Source: Bacteroidota bacterium
GTDB taxonomy: Bacteria; Bacteroidota; Bacteroidia; Chitinophagales; Chitinophagaceae
Length of the DNA stretch: 64,000 bases
NCBI GenBank assembly: GCA_018267955.1
Contig: JAFDXL010000006.1
Span: 1-64,000, forward strand
Reading direction: 5' to 3'
Shown here: piece by piece, positions 1 to 7,616 of the stretch
Layout: the number at the start of each line of letters is the position of its first letter
Numbering within the stretch: position 1 is the first letter of the stretch
The notes under the pieces: generated by a model
Database searches by the model: none
The model's input: the letters and a program-made list of their open reading frames with translations, nothing else
What the model was told of the DNA's origin: nothing
Position numbers and translations under genes: made by a program

Positions 1-8
1 AAACACAG

Positions 9-124
9 TTCATTGCGAGAAGCGCAGCGACGAAGCAACCTCGCGGTATGAGTATTATATAACGATAAGTACGGTTGACATACCCTTATTTCGCGAGGTT
101 GCTTCGGTACCCTCGCAATGACGG
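9..124. repeat. 116-bp palindromic repeat, copy 1
   Basis: Imperfect long hairpin. The outer arms read TCATTGCGAG and CTCGCAATGACG, and the inner arms read GAAGCAACCTCGCG and CGCGAGGTTGCTTC. A third short inner pair is GGTATG/CATACC. The same element recurs at 532-647 and 711-826 with the same length. It codes for nothing convincing. It resembles MITE- or REP-like elements seen in many bacteria; that classification is inference. Confidence 0.85.
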
Positions 125-156
125 ATTTATAATAATATCTGCATTCGCAGATACTA

Positions 157-170
157 CCTCGCAATGACGG
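157..170. repeat. Fragment of the palindromic repeat (right end only)
   Basis: The 14-base string CCTCGCAATGACGG matches the right terminus of the 116-bp element and lies between copy 1 and the GIY-YIG gene. It is probably the remnant of a decayed or deleted copy. Confidence 0.6.
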
Positions 171-191
171 AAAACGATAAATTGCAGAGCT

Positions 192-488
192 ATGAGAAAA
201 GGAGGCGCAGTTTACATTATGTCGGCACCGGATAAAACAGCGTTGTATACCGGGGTAACGTCGAATTTGGCGGGGAGGGTATGGGAACATCAGAATAAAG
301 TATACCCCGAAAGTTTCACCTCGAAATATAATTGCACTGTTCTGGTTTACTATAACTATTTTGATACTATAGAGCAGGCTATTGACGAGGAAAAGAGAAT
401 AAAAGGAGGCAGTCGTAAAAAGAAGATAGCTTTGATCGAATCAATAAATAAAGACTGGCTCGATCTTTCTAATAAGATTGAAAATTGA
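192..488 (+). CDS. Small GIY-YIG nuclease-family protein
   Basis: A 98-residue single-domain protein of the GIY-YIG superfamily. The sequence shows the VYI half at residues 7-9, the YTG half at 19-21, the downstream Arg29 and His33, and a conserved Glu-Lys pair at 67-68 followed by a basic stretch. The length is normal for the short stand-alone (UPF0213-like) members, so the gene looks intact. Such domains hydrolyse DNA phosphodiester bonds, but the role of the short stand-alone forms is poorly known. The gene is bracketed by palindromic repeats: copy 1 ends 67 bases upstream, and a repeat fragment begins 2 bases after the stop codon. This placement suggests a link between nuclease and repeats, which is inference. 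It could also be an unrelated repair-type nuclease. Confidence 0.85.
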   Translation: MRKGGAVYIMSAPDKTALYTGVTSNLAGRVWEHQNKVYPESFTSKYNCTVLVYYNYFDTIEQAIDEEKRIKGGSRKKKIALIESINKDWLDLSNKIEN

Positions 489-531
489 TTCGTCATTGCG
501 AGAAGCGCAGCGACGAAACAACACCCCCACC

Positions 532-647
532 CGTCATTGCGAGAAGCGCAGCGACGAAGCAACCTCGCGGTATGAGGGTTGTATCACCATAGGTGTGGAT
601 GACATACTCTTATCTCGCGAGGTTGCTTCGGTACCCTCGCAATGACG
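532..647. repeat. 116-bp palindromic repeat, copy 2
   Basis: Starts CGTCATTGCGAG and ends CTCGCAATGACG, with inner arms GAAGCAACCTCGCG and CGCGAGGTTGCTTC. A partial copy of the left arm (491-523) precedes it directly. The arms are almost identical to copies 1 and 3, while the loop differs at several bases. Confidence 0.85.
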
Positions 648-710
648 ATCATTTTTACTTTTTTACTTTTTAATTACCCAAAAGCGCAGCGACGAAGCAA
701 CAACCCCAGC

Positions 711-826
711 CGTCATTGCGAGAAGCGCAGCGACGAAGCAACCTCGCGGTATGAGTGTTGTATCACCATAAGTGCTGTTGACATACCCTTATTTCGCGAG
801 GTTGCTTCGGTACCCTCGCAATGACG
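711..826. repeat. 116-bp palindromic repeat, copy 3
   Basis: Same length and arms as copy 2, preceded by a truncated left-arm fragment at 682-701. The distance from the start of copy 2 to the start of copy 3 is 179 bases. Short reading frames that cross this copy are repeat-derived and are not counted as genes. Confidence 0.85.
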
Positions 827-917
827 AGTGTTTTTGCTTTTTTACTTTTTAATTAACACCGGTAGCATATAGTTGTTTATTGCTGGCATAAGTTTTATAG
901 TACTAACCTCAACAAAA

Positions 918-1232
918 ATGAACTATATGAAAAGGATACTATTAGCAACCGTGTTTGTACTGGCCCTTATGGTAACGGCCGTTACTACAATGCTGGCACA
1001 AAGCAACACGCCACAGCAAGACATGCAGCAAACAAAAATGCAGGACAAGAACGTTAAAGACCAGGTGGACAAAACACCTAAGGAGGCACGTAAAGAATCT
1101 AAGGCCGACAAAAAGGAAACCAAGATGGAAATGCACGATGCTGCAGGCCACGAACGCAAAGCAGCTAAGAAAAAAGAACGTGCTGTAAAGAAAGAAGACA
1201 AAGCAGACATAAAAGACGCCAAAGACAAATAA
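918..1232 (+). CDS. Secreted, highly charged lysine-rich protein
   Basis: A protein of 104 residues when started at the ATG at 918; the ATG at 927 is also possible. Residues 4-28 form a clear signal peptide (Lys-Arg, then a hydrophobic stretch ending in LAQ). The mature part is about 75 residues of Lys, Glu, Asp and Ala with almost no hydrophobic residues, so it is probably disordered or helical in the periplasm. I do not recognise a family. A hairpin terminator follows. Low-complexity coding of this kind can arise by chance, but the signal peptide and the terminator support a real gene. The frames on the opposite strand look like shadows. Confidence 0.65.
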   Translation: MNYMKRILLATVFVLALMVTAVTTMLAQSNTPQQDMQQTKMQDKNVKDQVDKTPKEARKESKADKKETKMEMHDAAGHERKAAKKKERAVKKEDKADIKDAKDK

Positions 1233-1276
1233 GGGCGTATCAATAAAAGCGGGCAAATCAAAAAATAAAGGGTAAC

Positions 1277-1302
1277 AGCCATCCTGTCGAGGATGGCTTT
1301 AT
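1277..1302 (+). terminator. Rho-independent terminator after the lysine-rich gene
   Basis: Stem AGCCATCC/GGATGGCT with loop TGTCGA, followed by TTATTTAT. It lies 45 bases after the stop at 1232. Confidence 0.7.
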
Positions 1303-1312
1303 TTATGTAAAA

Positions 1313-1338
1313 CAGCCACCCCTGTAAAAGGATGGCTG
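1313..1338 (-). terminator. Probable terminator for the DUF1569 gene
   Basis: Imperfect stem CAGCCACCC/GGATGGCTG with an A-rich loop. On the minus strand it is followed by TTTTAC. It lies about 40 bases beyond the stop of the minus-strand gene. Confidence 0.5.
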
Positions 1339-1379
1339 CGGCATTATTGCGGGTTCATAGGTCCGCATGAAGAGGTATG

Positions 1380-1832
1380 CTACACCCCAAACTGTCTTAG
1401 ATGATGGTCCATGTGCATCCACGCAGCCTTGCCCCACTGGCGTGTGCTGATGTTGCCAAATGCTATATGCGATAATGTAAGCGGCTTCCTGTTGGCCGGG
1501 AACTTCATAATGGTTTTTATAAACTGCTCGCGCTCGTAATAAAACCGGGTATCGCTAATAGTACCGCTTGTATCGTTGGCAGGCGCGCCCTGCATATTCT
1601 TAGGGAAGCGGGGCACTATATACAGCGATAGTATGCGCAGCAGGTATTGTTTCAGGGTAGTCTTAGGCTGTGTGCGTTCTCCTTCCAGTATCTGTGTATT
1701 GGCAAGGTTGCAGTGTTTCAGCATTTCCGTTGCCGTCATCATACCCCAGCGGCCCTCGTCTGTGGGTTGTAATAATTGTACCCTTGATACTATTTGCAAT
1801 GCAGCGTGCCTGTCTAAAATATTTTGTTTCAT
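1380..1832 (-). CDS. DUF1569 family protein (DinB-like fold)
   Basis: A 150-residue protein matching the DUF1569 family, which belongs to the DinB/YfiT superfamily of four-helix bundles that often bind a metal through histidines. Visible features are the N-terminal helix with WGMMTATEMLKHC (a histidine in the family position) and the C-terminal HMDHHLRQFG, the expected metal-ligand region. There is no signal peptide, so it is likely cytoplasmic. Substrate and reaction are unknown for this family; some relatives act as thiol-dependent S-transferases. The TonB receptor gene lies 30 bases upstream on the same strand, so the two may be co-transcribed. Confidence 0.8.
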   Translation of the reverse strand: MKQNILDRHAALQIVSRVQLLQPTDEGRWGMMTATEMLKHCNLANTQILEGERTQPKTTLKQYLLRILSLYIVPRFPKNMQGAPANDTSGTISDTRFYYEREQFIKTIMKFPANRKPLTLSHIAFGNISTRQWGKAAWMHMDHHLRQFGV

Positions 1833-1862
1833 TATTATTAATTTTTGTGTGGTTGGTGGTTA

Positions 1863-4256
1863 TTAAAATTGTATGCGGTAATTGATGCTTGGTGTAAAGC
1901 CCAGCTGGTTTTGTGTGCGTATCACATTAGCCCTGTTATCAAACCCCTGGCGGAAGGCATTTTGACTGTTAGTGATGTTTTGCAGATCCAGGTATATCTC
2001 CTGCATTACCTTATTGCCATTCCTGCGGTAGGTGAGCTTTACATCGGTACGGAAGTAATCATTAAACTGCTCCTCGTATGGCTTATCATTAAAGTACACC
2101 GCAGTGTGCGCAGCTACAGATGCAGGCAGGCTGATCTCTGTATAGCGTTTACCACCGGCAACCGTCATCTTAGCATCTATACATATAGCATTTGCCTTGC
2201 CTACTTTCCACTCTTTACCTCCCAATACATTCACCACATAGTGATTGTTGTACGCAGTATTATGCTCTATACCGTCGCTGCCTTTATACAAGGATTGAAA
2301 CAGGGATGCGGTAGCCATTACATAATACCCGCGAGAGAAGGGCTTATCTATCGTCAGTTCTGCACCGTAGTTGGTACCGGTACCTTTATTTACCAGCCCG
2401 TCTTCTGTGGGGTTGCCATATTCTGCACCCAGGTTCAGGGCAGAGAAAGAAGAAGCATAACTGTTTACAGGTACATTGCTCAGCGCCTGGTAATATACCT
2501 CGGCCTTATAGTGCCAGCTGCCTGCCAGTGATTGCTCCCATCCTGACACAAAATGATCGCTGGTGGTAAAGCCCAGGTTGTGGTTGGTTTCTATATAGCT
2601 GCCATCGGGCTGCTGTGTGCGCAGGAAATACAGCATCAGGTTCTGCATCTGGCTATGCCTGCCATAGGCAAGGGTAAAGGCACCTGAAGGGCTCACCTGG
2701 TAACGCATACCTATGCGCGGCTCTACAGCGTAAGTATTATTCAGGGTAAGGTATTGGGCATATAAGCCTGTGTTCAGCGTAATAGCATCGTTAAAGCGGT
2801 GCTGCCATTGTGCATAAGCCTGCAACAATTGTGTGCTTCCTTTTTCCTGGTGCAATTGTTTTAGTGCGGCATCAGAACGGTTGCTATCGGCAAGCGAGTA
2901 ATGTATATCATCGGCAGTGGCGCCTGCAGTAAGCCTGTCTTTGGCAGAGAACTTGGTATTAATTGTTTCGCTTACCACATACTTCCATTCGTTGGTATGC
3001 TCGCGGTAGGTAGCAAAGGCATCCCGGGCATCGTTCAGCGAATCCTGTATGGTCTTTACCTGTGTACCGGTAACGGCAGCTACGGTGCGCAGCGATGTAT
3101 TGTTACTAAGGAAGTATGTATGTGATGCCCCTGCTACGCCGCTATTGCTTTTGAAGTAGAGGTTGCTGAACGGATCGTTATAGAAATTGGCAGTGTCTTT
3201 AATATCTCCTTTGAAGTCGATATTACTAAGGCCGCCAACACCAAAGAGCGTAAACTTGCCTGCCTTATTGGTAGGTATTGCTATTTTAAAACTCAGGTCC
3301 TGGTACTTAGGTATGGCATTACCGGTACCCATAGGTACACCCAGGGCTTTCAGCAGCGCAGGTACGCTATAGCGATAATCTACCAGGTAGGATGCCTTGC
3401 TGCTTTTGCTGAAGTACCCTTCTGCACCCAGCTCAAAACCGGTAAGCCCCATCTGCCCTGTAAACTCTCTTTTCTTTACATTGCCCTCACGCAGCTGCAG
3501 GTCAAAGACACCGGCAGTGGCATTACCAAACTGCGCAGGGAAAGCACCCGTATAGAAAGCAGATTTATCGAGGACGTTATTGTTGATCATACTCACAGGG
3601 CCACCTGTAGCGCCCGACTGGCCAAAATGGTTGGGGTTAAACACATCCACACCCTCTACCCTCCATAGCAACCCGGTAGGTGCATTACCACGGATGATGA
3701 TGTCGTTGCGGCTATCGTTATTGGTAACCACACCTGCAAAGTTGCCGGCCATTCGTGCTACATCGTTACGGCTGCCTGCATACCTGCGGGTATCTTCTGC
3801 GTTGAAGATATGATCGCTTACGGTAGCCATTTGCTTTTCGGTCACCTTTACCTTTTTAGCAGTCACTACCAGTTCCTTATGCTCCTGTATCTTTTCCAGC
3901 AGTTCGGGGTTCAGTATGGTTTCCTTGCCTGATGCTACCACCACATCGGGCATCCATTGCTCCCCATAGCTCATATGGCTGATGTGTACGGTAACCCTGC
4001 CTACGGGCACCCCATCTACGGCATAGCTGCCATCGGCATCTGATACGGTACCTTGTTTGCTGCCATTTGCCATTACCTCTACCACGGCATTTGCCACCGG
4101 TTGCTTAGATTGCTGGTCGGTAATGATACCCCTGATGGTTTGGGTAACGGCCTGCGCCAGTACTTCTGATTGTACGGCTACTGCCAGAATAGCAGTTAAG
4201 CATAAGCGGGCTATTAAAGAACCCATGTTGCTGTTGCGGAAAAATTTCTGTGTCAT
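1863..4256 (-). CDS. TonB-dependent outer-membrane receptor with carboxypeptidase-like domain
   Basis: A protein of 797 residues from the ATG at 4256, chosen because the signal peptide (about residues 11-35) follows directly; an earlier non-ATG start at 4292 would put an odd extension before it. Order of parts: signal peptide, a CarboxypepD_reg-like beta domain at about 40-125, a TonB plug at about 130-250 with IIIRGNAPTGLLWRVEGVDV, then a 22-strand-type barrel ending in a terminal Phe (YRIQF), typical of Bam-inserted barrels. Such receptors import siderophores, vitamins, peptides or glycans using energy from TonB. There is no SusD partner nearby, which argues against a glycan-import locus. 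A membrane AraC-type regulator is divergent upstream and may control it. Confidence 0.92.
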   Translation of the reverse strand: MTQKFFRNSNMGSLIARLCLTAILAVAVQSEVLAQAVTQTIRGIITDQQSKQPVANAVVEVMANGSKQGTVSDADGSYAVDGVPVGRVTVHISHMSYGEQWMPDVVVASGKETILNPELLEKIQEHKELVVTAKKVKVTEKQMATVSDHIFNAEDTRRYAGSRNDVARMAGNFAGVVTNNDSRNDIIIRGNAPTGLLWRVEGVDVFNPNHFGQSGATGGPVSMINNNVLDKSAFYTGAFPAQFGNATAGVFDLQLREGNVKKREFTGQMGLTGFELGAEGYFSKSSKASYLVDYRYSVPALLKALGVPMGTGNAIPKYQDLSFKIAIPTNKAGKFTLFGVGGLSNIDFKGDIKDTANFYNDPFSNLYFKSNSGVAGASHTYFLSNNTSLRTVAAVTGTQVKTIQDSLNDARDAFATYREHTNEWKYVVSETINTKFSAKDRLTAGATADDIHYSLADSNRSDAALKQLHQEKGSTQLLQAYAQWQHRFNDAITLNTGLYAQYLTLNNTYAVEPRIGMRYQVSPSGAFTLAYGRHSQMQNLMLYFLRTQQPDGSYIETNHNLGFTTSDHFVSGWEQSLAGSWHYKAEVYYQALSNVPVNSYASSFSALNLGAEYGNPTEDGLVNKGTGTNYGAELTIDKPFSRGYYVMATASLFQSLYKGSDGIEHNTAYNNHYVVNVLGGKEWKVGKANAICIDAKMTVAGGKRYTEISLPASVAAHTAVYFNDKPYEEQFNDYFRTDVKLTYRRNGNKVMQEIYLDLQNITNSQNAFRQGFDNRANVIRTQNQLGFTPSINYRIQF

Positions 4257-4464
4257 GCGGATCGTTTTTGTGACACAAAGATGGTTGGGCAAAAAGGGCT
4301 GCCTGCTTCGTACAATTAGCCGGTACGCAGTATAGGTACGGATAAATTAGGCAGCCACTTAATTGTTTGATTATCAATAAAATAGTAAATCGGAACGTTT
4401 ACAAAAGAGTTTTAATTTTTCAATAAATACGAACGCCTGCCCTTTGCAAAACTCAAAGCTTTTG

Positions 4465-4472
4465 TACTTTTA
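4465..4472 (+). promoter_or_regulatory. Possible -7 box for the AraC-type regulator
   Basis: TACTTTTA, one base off the Bacteroidota -7 consensus TAnnTTTG, ends 5 bases before the ATG at 4478. The 221-base divergent gap also holds an 11-base palindrome TTGATTATCAA at 4367-4377, a possible operator. Confidence 0.45.
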
Positions 4473-4477
4473 CCAAC

Positions 4478-5707
4478 ATGCTGTTAACCATAGGCTTACA
4501 GGATATATTGCAATTAATACCCATCCTTGGCTGCATACAGGGCTATATCTTTTGTCTTATCATTTTCTTTAATAAGAAGCTGGATTGGCATAAATCTGTA
4601 TTCCTGATAGCTCATATATTTTCGGTTAGCTCACTGCTGTTATTACCGTTCATAGAGCAGCAATTTGGCTGGCAACATTCCTGGATAACAGATTCTCTAA
4701 TATGGATAGGTGCACCGTGTACTTATTTCTATATACACATGTTTAGCCACCCCGAAGCATTTAAAAAAGACCTGCTGCACCTGGTGGTACTTACCATAGC
4801 TGCCTATGCGCTGGAATACTGGTTTTTTGAATATAAAGCAGTGATACAGGTAGTAGATGGCCAGCAAGAGCTGATGCATTCTAACATTCACCTGGCTATT
4901 ACTATTGGCAAATTCATCGTTTTCTTTGGTTACTTCTTCGCTGCCAACAACCTATATAACAAGCACCAGCATTTCATCAGGGATAATTTTTCCAATACCC
5001 GGCATTACAGCCTGCATTGGGTACGCATCATATTGGTAAGCAATATGATATTGATTGGTTATGCACTGCTGGCCTTTATACTTTCTTATATGATAGAAGG
5101 GTTTACGATAGGCAAATCGAACCTGACTGCTTACTTCCTGCTGATAGTGTATATATATTATGCATCCATCAAAGGGCTGATGCAGCGGGATATAAGCTTG
5201 CCAACAGCTTCGCCTGTTATTGAACCGGCTATAGAAGTACCGGCCCCAACGGTTGCAGTACCCGCAGCAACTACGGAAACACAGGAAACAGTAACCACTA
5301 CAGAACCTGCAGAAAAAGCAAAATACCAGCGCAACAGGCTGGGCGATGCCGATGCCAAACGCATTGTAGATAACGCCATCACCGCTATAGAAAAAGAAGA
5401 ACTATACCTGGAGCCCGAACTTACCCTGCAGCAACTGGCAGATGCCATCCGCGAAACACCCTACAGGGTATCGCAGGCATTGAACCAATCTGCTGGCAAG
5501 AGCTTTTACGAACTGGTAAATACTTACCGTGTAGCCAAAGCAAAAGAATTACTTACCGATGCGCGGAAACAACACCTTACCGTATTATCCATCGCCTTCG
5601 AGGCAGGGTTTAATTCCAAGACCACATTCAATAATGTGTTCAAGAAATTTACCGGCAATACACCCAGCGAATACATGAAACAAAACCGCGGAGCGGTAGC
5701 AGCGTAA
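4478..5707 (+). CDS. Membrane-anchored AraC-family transcriptional regulator
   Basis: A 409-residue protein. Residues about 10-230 contain roughly seven hydrophobic segments, giving a 7TM-like sensor, followed by a Pro/Ala/Thr-rich linker at about 245-290. The C-terminal AraC double helix-turn-helix lies at about 310-405 and shows LTLQQLADAI and LSIAFEAGFNSKTTFNNVFK, the classic second-helix signature with the GF-s-k-t-F core. The type is common in Bacteroidota and would bind DNA while tethered to the inner membrane. It is divergent from the TonB receptor, so control of that receptor is the simplest guess, but no direct evidence for the target is visible. Confidence 0.88.
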   Translation: MLLTIGLQDILQLIPILGCIQGYIFCLIIFFNKKLDWHKSVFLIAHIFSVSSLLLLPFIEQQFGWQHSWITDSLIWIGAPCTYFYIHMFSHPEAFKKDLLHLVVLTIAAYALEYWFFEYKAVIQVVDGQQELMHSNIHLAITIGKFIVFFGYFFAANNLYNKHQHFIRDNFSNTRHYSLHWVRIILVSNMILIGYALLAFILSYMIEGFTIGKSNLTAYFLLIVYIYYASIKGLMQRDISLPTASPVIEPAIEVPAPTVAVPAATTETQETVTTTEPAEKAKYQRNRLGDADAKRIVDNAITAIEKEELYLEPELTLQQLADAIRETPYRVSQALNQSAGKSFYELVNTYRVAKAKELLTDARKQHLTVLSIAFEAGFNSKTTFNNVFKKFTGNTPSEYMKQNRGAVAA

Positions 5708-5724
5708 ATAAGATCATTCATAGC

Positions 5725-5752
5725 TTGTATCAAACTACTCTTACTAACTTTG
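5725..5752 (+). promoter_or_regulatory. Bacteroidota-type promoter of the YciI-like gene
   Basis: -33 TTG at 5725-5727, a 17-base spacer, then -7 TAACTTTG at 5745-5752, an exact TAnnTTTG match. Only 4 bases separate the box from the ATG at 5757, so the transcript may be leaderless. Confidence 0.75.
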
Positions 5753-5756
5753 TTTT

Positions 5757-6062
5757 ATGAATCTCTTTATAATAAAATTAAGCTATCATAAAAGCCTCGA
5801 AGAGGTAGATGCACTGATACCACAACATGTACAGTTCCTCGATAAATACTATGCAAATGGCACCTTCCTGGCATCAGGGCGGCAGGTACCCCGTGTAGGT
5901 GGCATTATACTGGCACGTGCCGGCAGCAGGGATGCGGTAGAGGATCTTATCAAGGAAGACCCTTTCTATATCAATGATATAGCTACTTACGATATCACCG
6001 AGTTTCTCCCCACCAAGTATGCCGATAGCTTTGCTGTTATTATGGACTTACTTGATGAATAA
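5757..6062 (+). CDS. YciI-like (YCII-domain) protein
   Basis: A 101-residue protein with the YCII fold, a small ferredoxin-like dimer. The conserved His-Xn-Asp pair appears in HVQFLDKYY (about residues 24-32), and the C-terminal half has the usual DPFYINDIATYDITEF pattern. A catalytic role has been proposed for the His-Asp pair, but the function of most members is unknown. It is cytoplasmic, with no signal peptide. It stands as a single transcription unit, with a consensus promoter just before the ATG and a terminator just after the stop. Confidence 0.85.
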   Translation: MNLFIIKLSYHKSLEEVDALIPQHVQFLDKYYANGTFLASGRQVPRVGGIILARAGSRDAVEDLIKEDPFYINDIATYDITEFLPTKYADSFAVIMDLLDE

Positions 6063-6065
6063 TAC

Positions 6066-6090
6066 ACCACCCTAATGAGGTGGTTTTTTA
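6066..6090 (+). terminator. Terminator after the YciI-like gene
   Basis: Stem ACCACC/GGTGGT with a 7-base loop, followed by a run of T at 6084-6090, 4 bases after the stop. Confidence 0.8.
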
Positions 6091-6120
6091 TGCGGCAACT
6101 GTACTATTTTTCCTCGCTGA

Positions 6121-6498
6121 ATGATCTATACCACAGATATACCACTGTTTGAAAGCTTATTGGAGGTAACGCTTGACAATACGACCATCGACCTGCACAA
6201 TGACCTTACCTGCGTGCATTGGGCAAAAGATGATACTCATTATACATTAAGTTTTACCAACCAACAGGGAAAAACACTCCAAATTTCTTTTGGCGAGGTA
6301 GAGATCATAACAAATATATTGCCGGTTATCACTACACCATTAACACTTGATCAGTTTTATCGTGGCAGGTTTGTAGCGGATAACGTACTACAGGAAACAA
6401 AAGACAATAAGGCCTATCTCTACCTCGATTTCTGCGAAGGGTATAAAATGGAATTATTTTCTGCAACCGTCAGCTATCATCTTACAAACACAGACTAA
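6121..6498 (+). CDS. Hypothetical protein, 125 residues
   Basis: An open frame with normal codon use for the region, placed between a terminator and the esterase gene. There is no signal peptide and no clear membrane segment; the composition suggests a small beta-rich cytoplasmic protein. I do not recognise a family or any catalytic motif. It ends 19 bases before the next start, although that gene has its own -7-like box. Confidence 0.7.
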   Translation: MIYTTDIPLFESLLEVTLDNTTIDLHNDLTCVHWAKDDTHYTLSFTNQQGKTLQISFGEVEIITNILPVITTPLTLDQFYRGRFVADNVLQETKDNKAYLYLDFCEGYKMELFSATVSYHLTNTD

Positions 6499-6502
6499 TT
6501 TT

Positions 6503-6510
6503 TAACTTTA
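6503..6510 (+). promoter_or_regulatory. Possible -7 box for the esterase gene
   Basis: TAACTTTA, one mismatch to TAnnTTTG, 7 bases before the ATG at 6518. No clear -33 element was found. Confidence 0.4.
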
Positions 6511-6517
6511 GTACATT

Positions 6518-7375
6518 ATGCAAAAACTATCCCGCATTGTTTGCACCATCGTCCTCATTGCTATGGCATCTGTATCTACCTATGCACAAACCAAAGAACA
6601 GCGCATTGCATCGCTGCCACCTTTTAAGCTGGGCGTGGTAGATAAGATCAGCAGCAAGTATCTTTCAGAAACACGCACACTGAATGTGTACCTGCCCGAT
6701 GAGTATTATAAGGATAGCGTTACCTGCTACCCGGTCATCTACCTGCTCGATGGCAGTGCTAATGAAGACTTTGTACACGTTACAGGTGTGGTGCAGTTCC
6801 TCACCATGATACGTTCTATGCCGCCTACCATAGTGGTGGGCATCGCCAATGTAGACCGCAAGCGAGATTTTACCTTCCCCACAACTATAGACAGCGATCT
6901 GCATTCCTTCCCAACAACGGGGCATTCAGAACCGTTTATACAATTCCTCGAGAAAGAACTGCAACCTTATATACAACGTGCTTATCGCTGCAATACTTCT
7001 AAAACACTCATCGGGCAATCGCTGGGTGGATTACTGGCAACGCAGATATTGCTGACAAAGCCTTCTATGTTCAACCGCTTCCTCATTGTTAGTCCTAGCA
7101 TCTGGTGGGATAACAGTTCTATCCTCGCTAAAGCCAACGACCTGAAGAGCAAAAAGGCAGAACCGGATACACGTGTATACATAGCTGTAGGCAGCGAAGG
7201 CGAGCGTATGGAAAATGATGCACGCCACCTGGCAGACCTTATAAAAAGAGGAAGTAATTCCAATATCAAATTCAACTTCCACTATATGCCCGACGAAAAC
7301 CACCTCACCATTCTACACAACTGCGTGTACCAGGCACTCATCAGCCTCAATGAAGATGCGGATTGGGAGAAGTGA
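6518..7375 (+). CDS. Secreted alpha/beta hydrolase, esterase D-like family
   Basis: A 285-residue protein with a signal peptide at about 1-23 ending in TYAQ, so it is periplasmic or exported. The nucleophile elbow is GQSLGG with Ser168. The late HL at about residue 261 in PDENHLTIL fits the catalytic His, and an Asp in between completes the triad. The overall pattern (YLLDGS at about 75, VVGIAN at about 106) fits the putative-esterase family that includes ferric-enterobactin esterases, feruloyl esterases and S-formylglutathione hydrolases. The substrate cannot be told from sequence alone. A short tandem repeat and then a long inverted repeat follow the stop codon. Confidence 0.85.
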   Translation: MQKLSRIVCTIVLIAMASVSTYAQTKEQRIASLPPFKLGVVDKISSKYLSETRTLNVYLPDEYYKDSVTCYPVIYLLDGSANEDFVHVTGVVQFLTMIRSMPPTIVVGIANVDRKRDFTFPTTIDSDLHSFPTTGHSEPFIQFLEKELQPYIQRAYRCNTSKTLIGQSLGGLLATQILLTKPSMFNRFLIVSPSIWWDNSSILAKANDLKSKKAEPDTRVYIAVGSEGERMENDARHLADLIKRGSNSNIKFNFHYMPDENHLTILHNCVYQALISLNEDADWEK

Positions 7376-7376
7376 T

Positions 7377-7408
7377 TGGTTGAGTAGTTGAGTGGTTGAA
7401 TAGTTGAT
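7377..7408. repeat. Four tandem copies of an 8-base unit
   Basis: Consensus T(G/A)GTTGA(G/A/T): TGGTTGAG, TAGTTGAG, TGGTTGAA, TAGTTGAT. The array starts 2 bases after the esterase stop codon. It is non-coding. Confidence 0.8.
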
Positions 7409-7411
7409 TGC

Positions 7412-7598
7412 TTTAGGATTTAGAAATTAGTGCTTAGATTTTAAAGTGTCATTGCGAGTGCAGCGAAGCAACCTCGCGAATTAAGAGTGTGTCAACCGCA
7501 CCCATTGTTACACAACACTCACACCGCAAGGTTGCTTCGTTGCTATCGCGCCTCGCAATGACACTTTAAAATCTAAGTACTAATTTCTAAATCCTAAA
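7412..7598. repeat. Long inverted repeat, MITE-like, related to the 116-bp repeats
   Basis: The 47-base arms at 7412-7458 and 7552-7598 are reverse complements with a single mismatch. The inner parts of the arms carry GTCATTGCGAG/CTCGCAATGAC, and the interior pairs again through GCGAAGCAACCT/AGGTTGCTTCG, the same core as the repeats at 9-826. The outer roughly 35 bases of each arm are specific to this copy. The RNA from either strand would form a very stable hairpin, so the element may act as a bidirectional terminator between the converging genes. Confidence 0.88.
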
Positions 7599-7616
7599 AT
7601 CACCATCACGAAACAC

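Larger units (their letters stand above)
491..856. repeat. Tandem duplication of a 179-bp unit containing the palindromic repeat
   Basis: Positions 491-669 and 670-856 align with a period of 179. Each unit has a half-repeat prefix with GAAGCAACA (or GAAACAACA), a C-rich spacer, a full 116-bp palindrome, then a T-rich flank ending in TTTTTAATTA. The flank ends at 676 and 855 respectively. The first 12 or so bases of the second prefix are replaced. Because the flanks are duplicated too, this looks like segmental duplication rather than two independent insertions. Confidence 0.75.

Noticed and set aside
642-824. Plus-strand reading frame of 60 residues across the third palindromic repeat
   Set aside because: It is made of repeat sequence and T-rich flank, has no conserved domain, and matching frames in the other copies are not preserved.
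491-856. CRISPR-like look of repeated segments
   Set aside because: Only two units, each a long palindrome with flank, no short equal-length direct repeats with varied spacers, and no cas genes.
1845-2531. 228-residue frame antisense to the TonB receptor
   Set aside because: The opposite frame is a clear receptor with domain motifs; this one has no motif and a non-ATG-like context. A shadow of the real gene.
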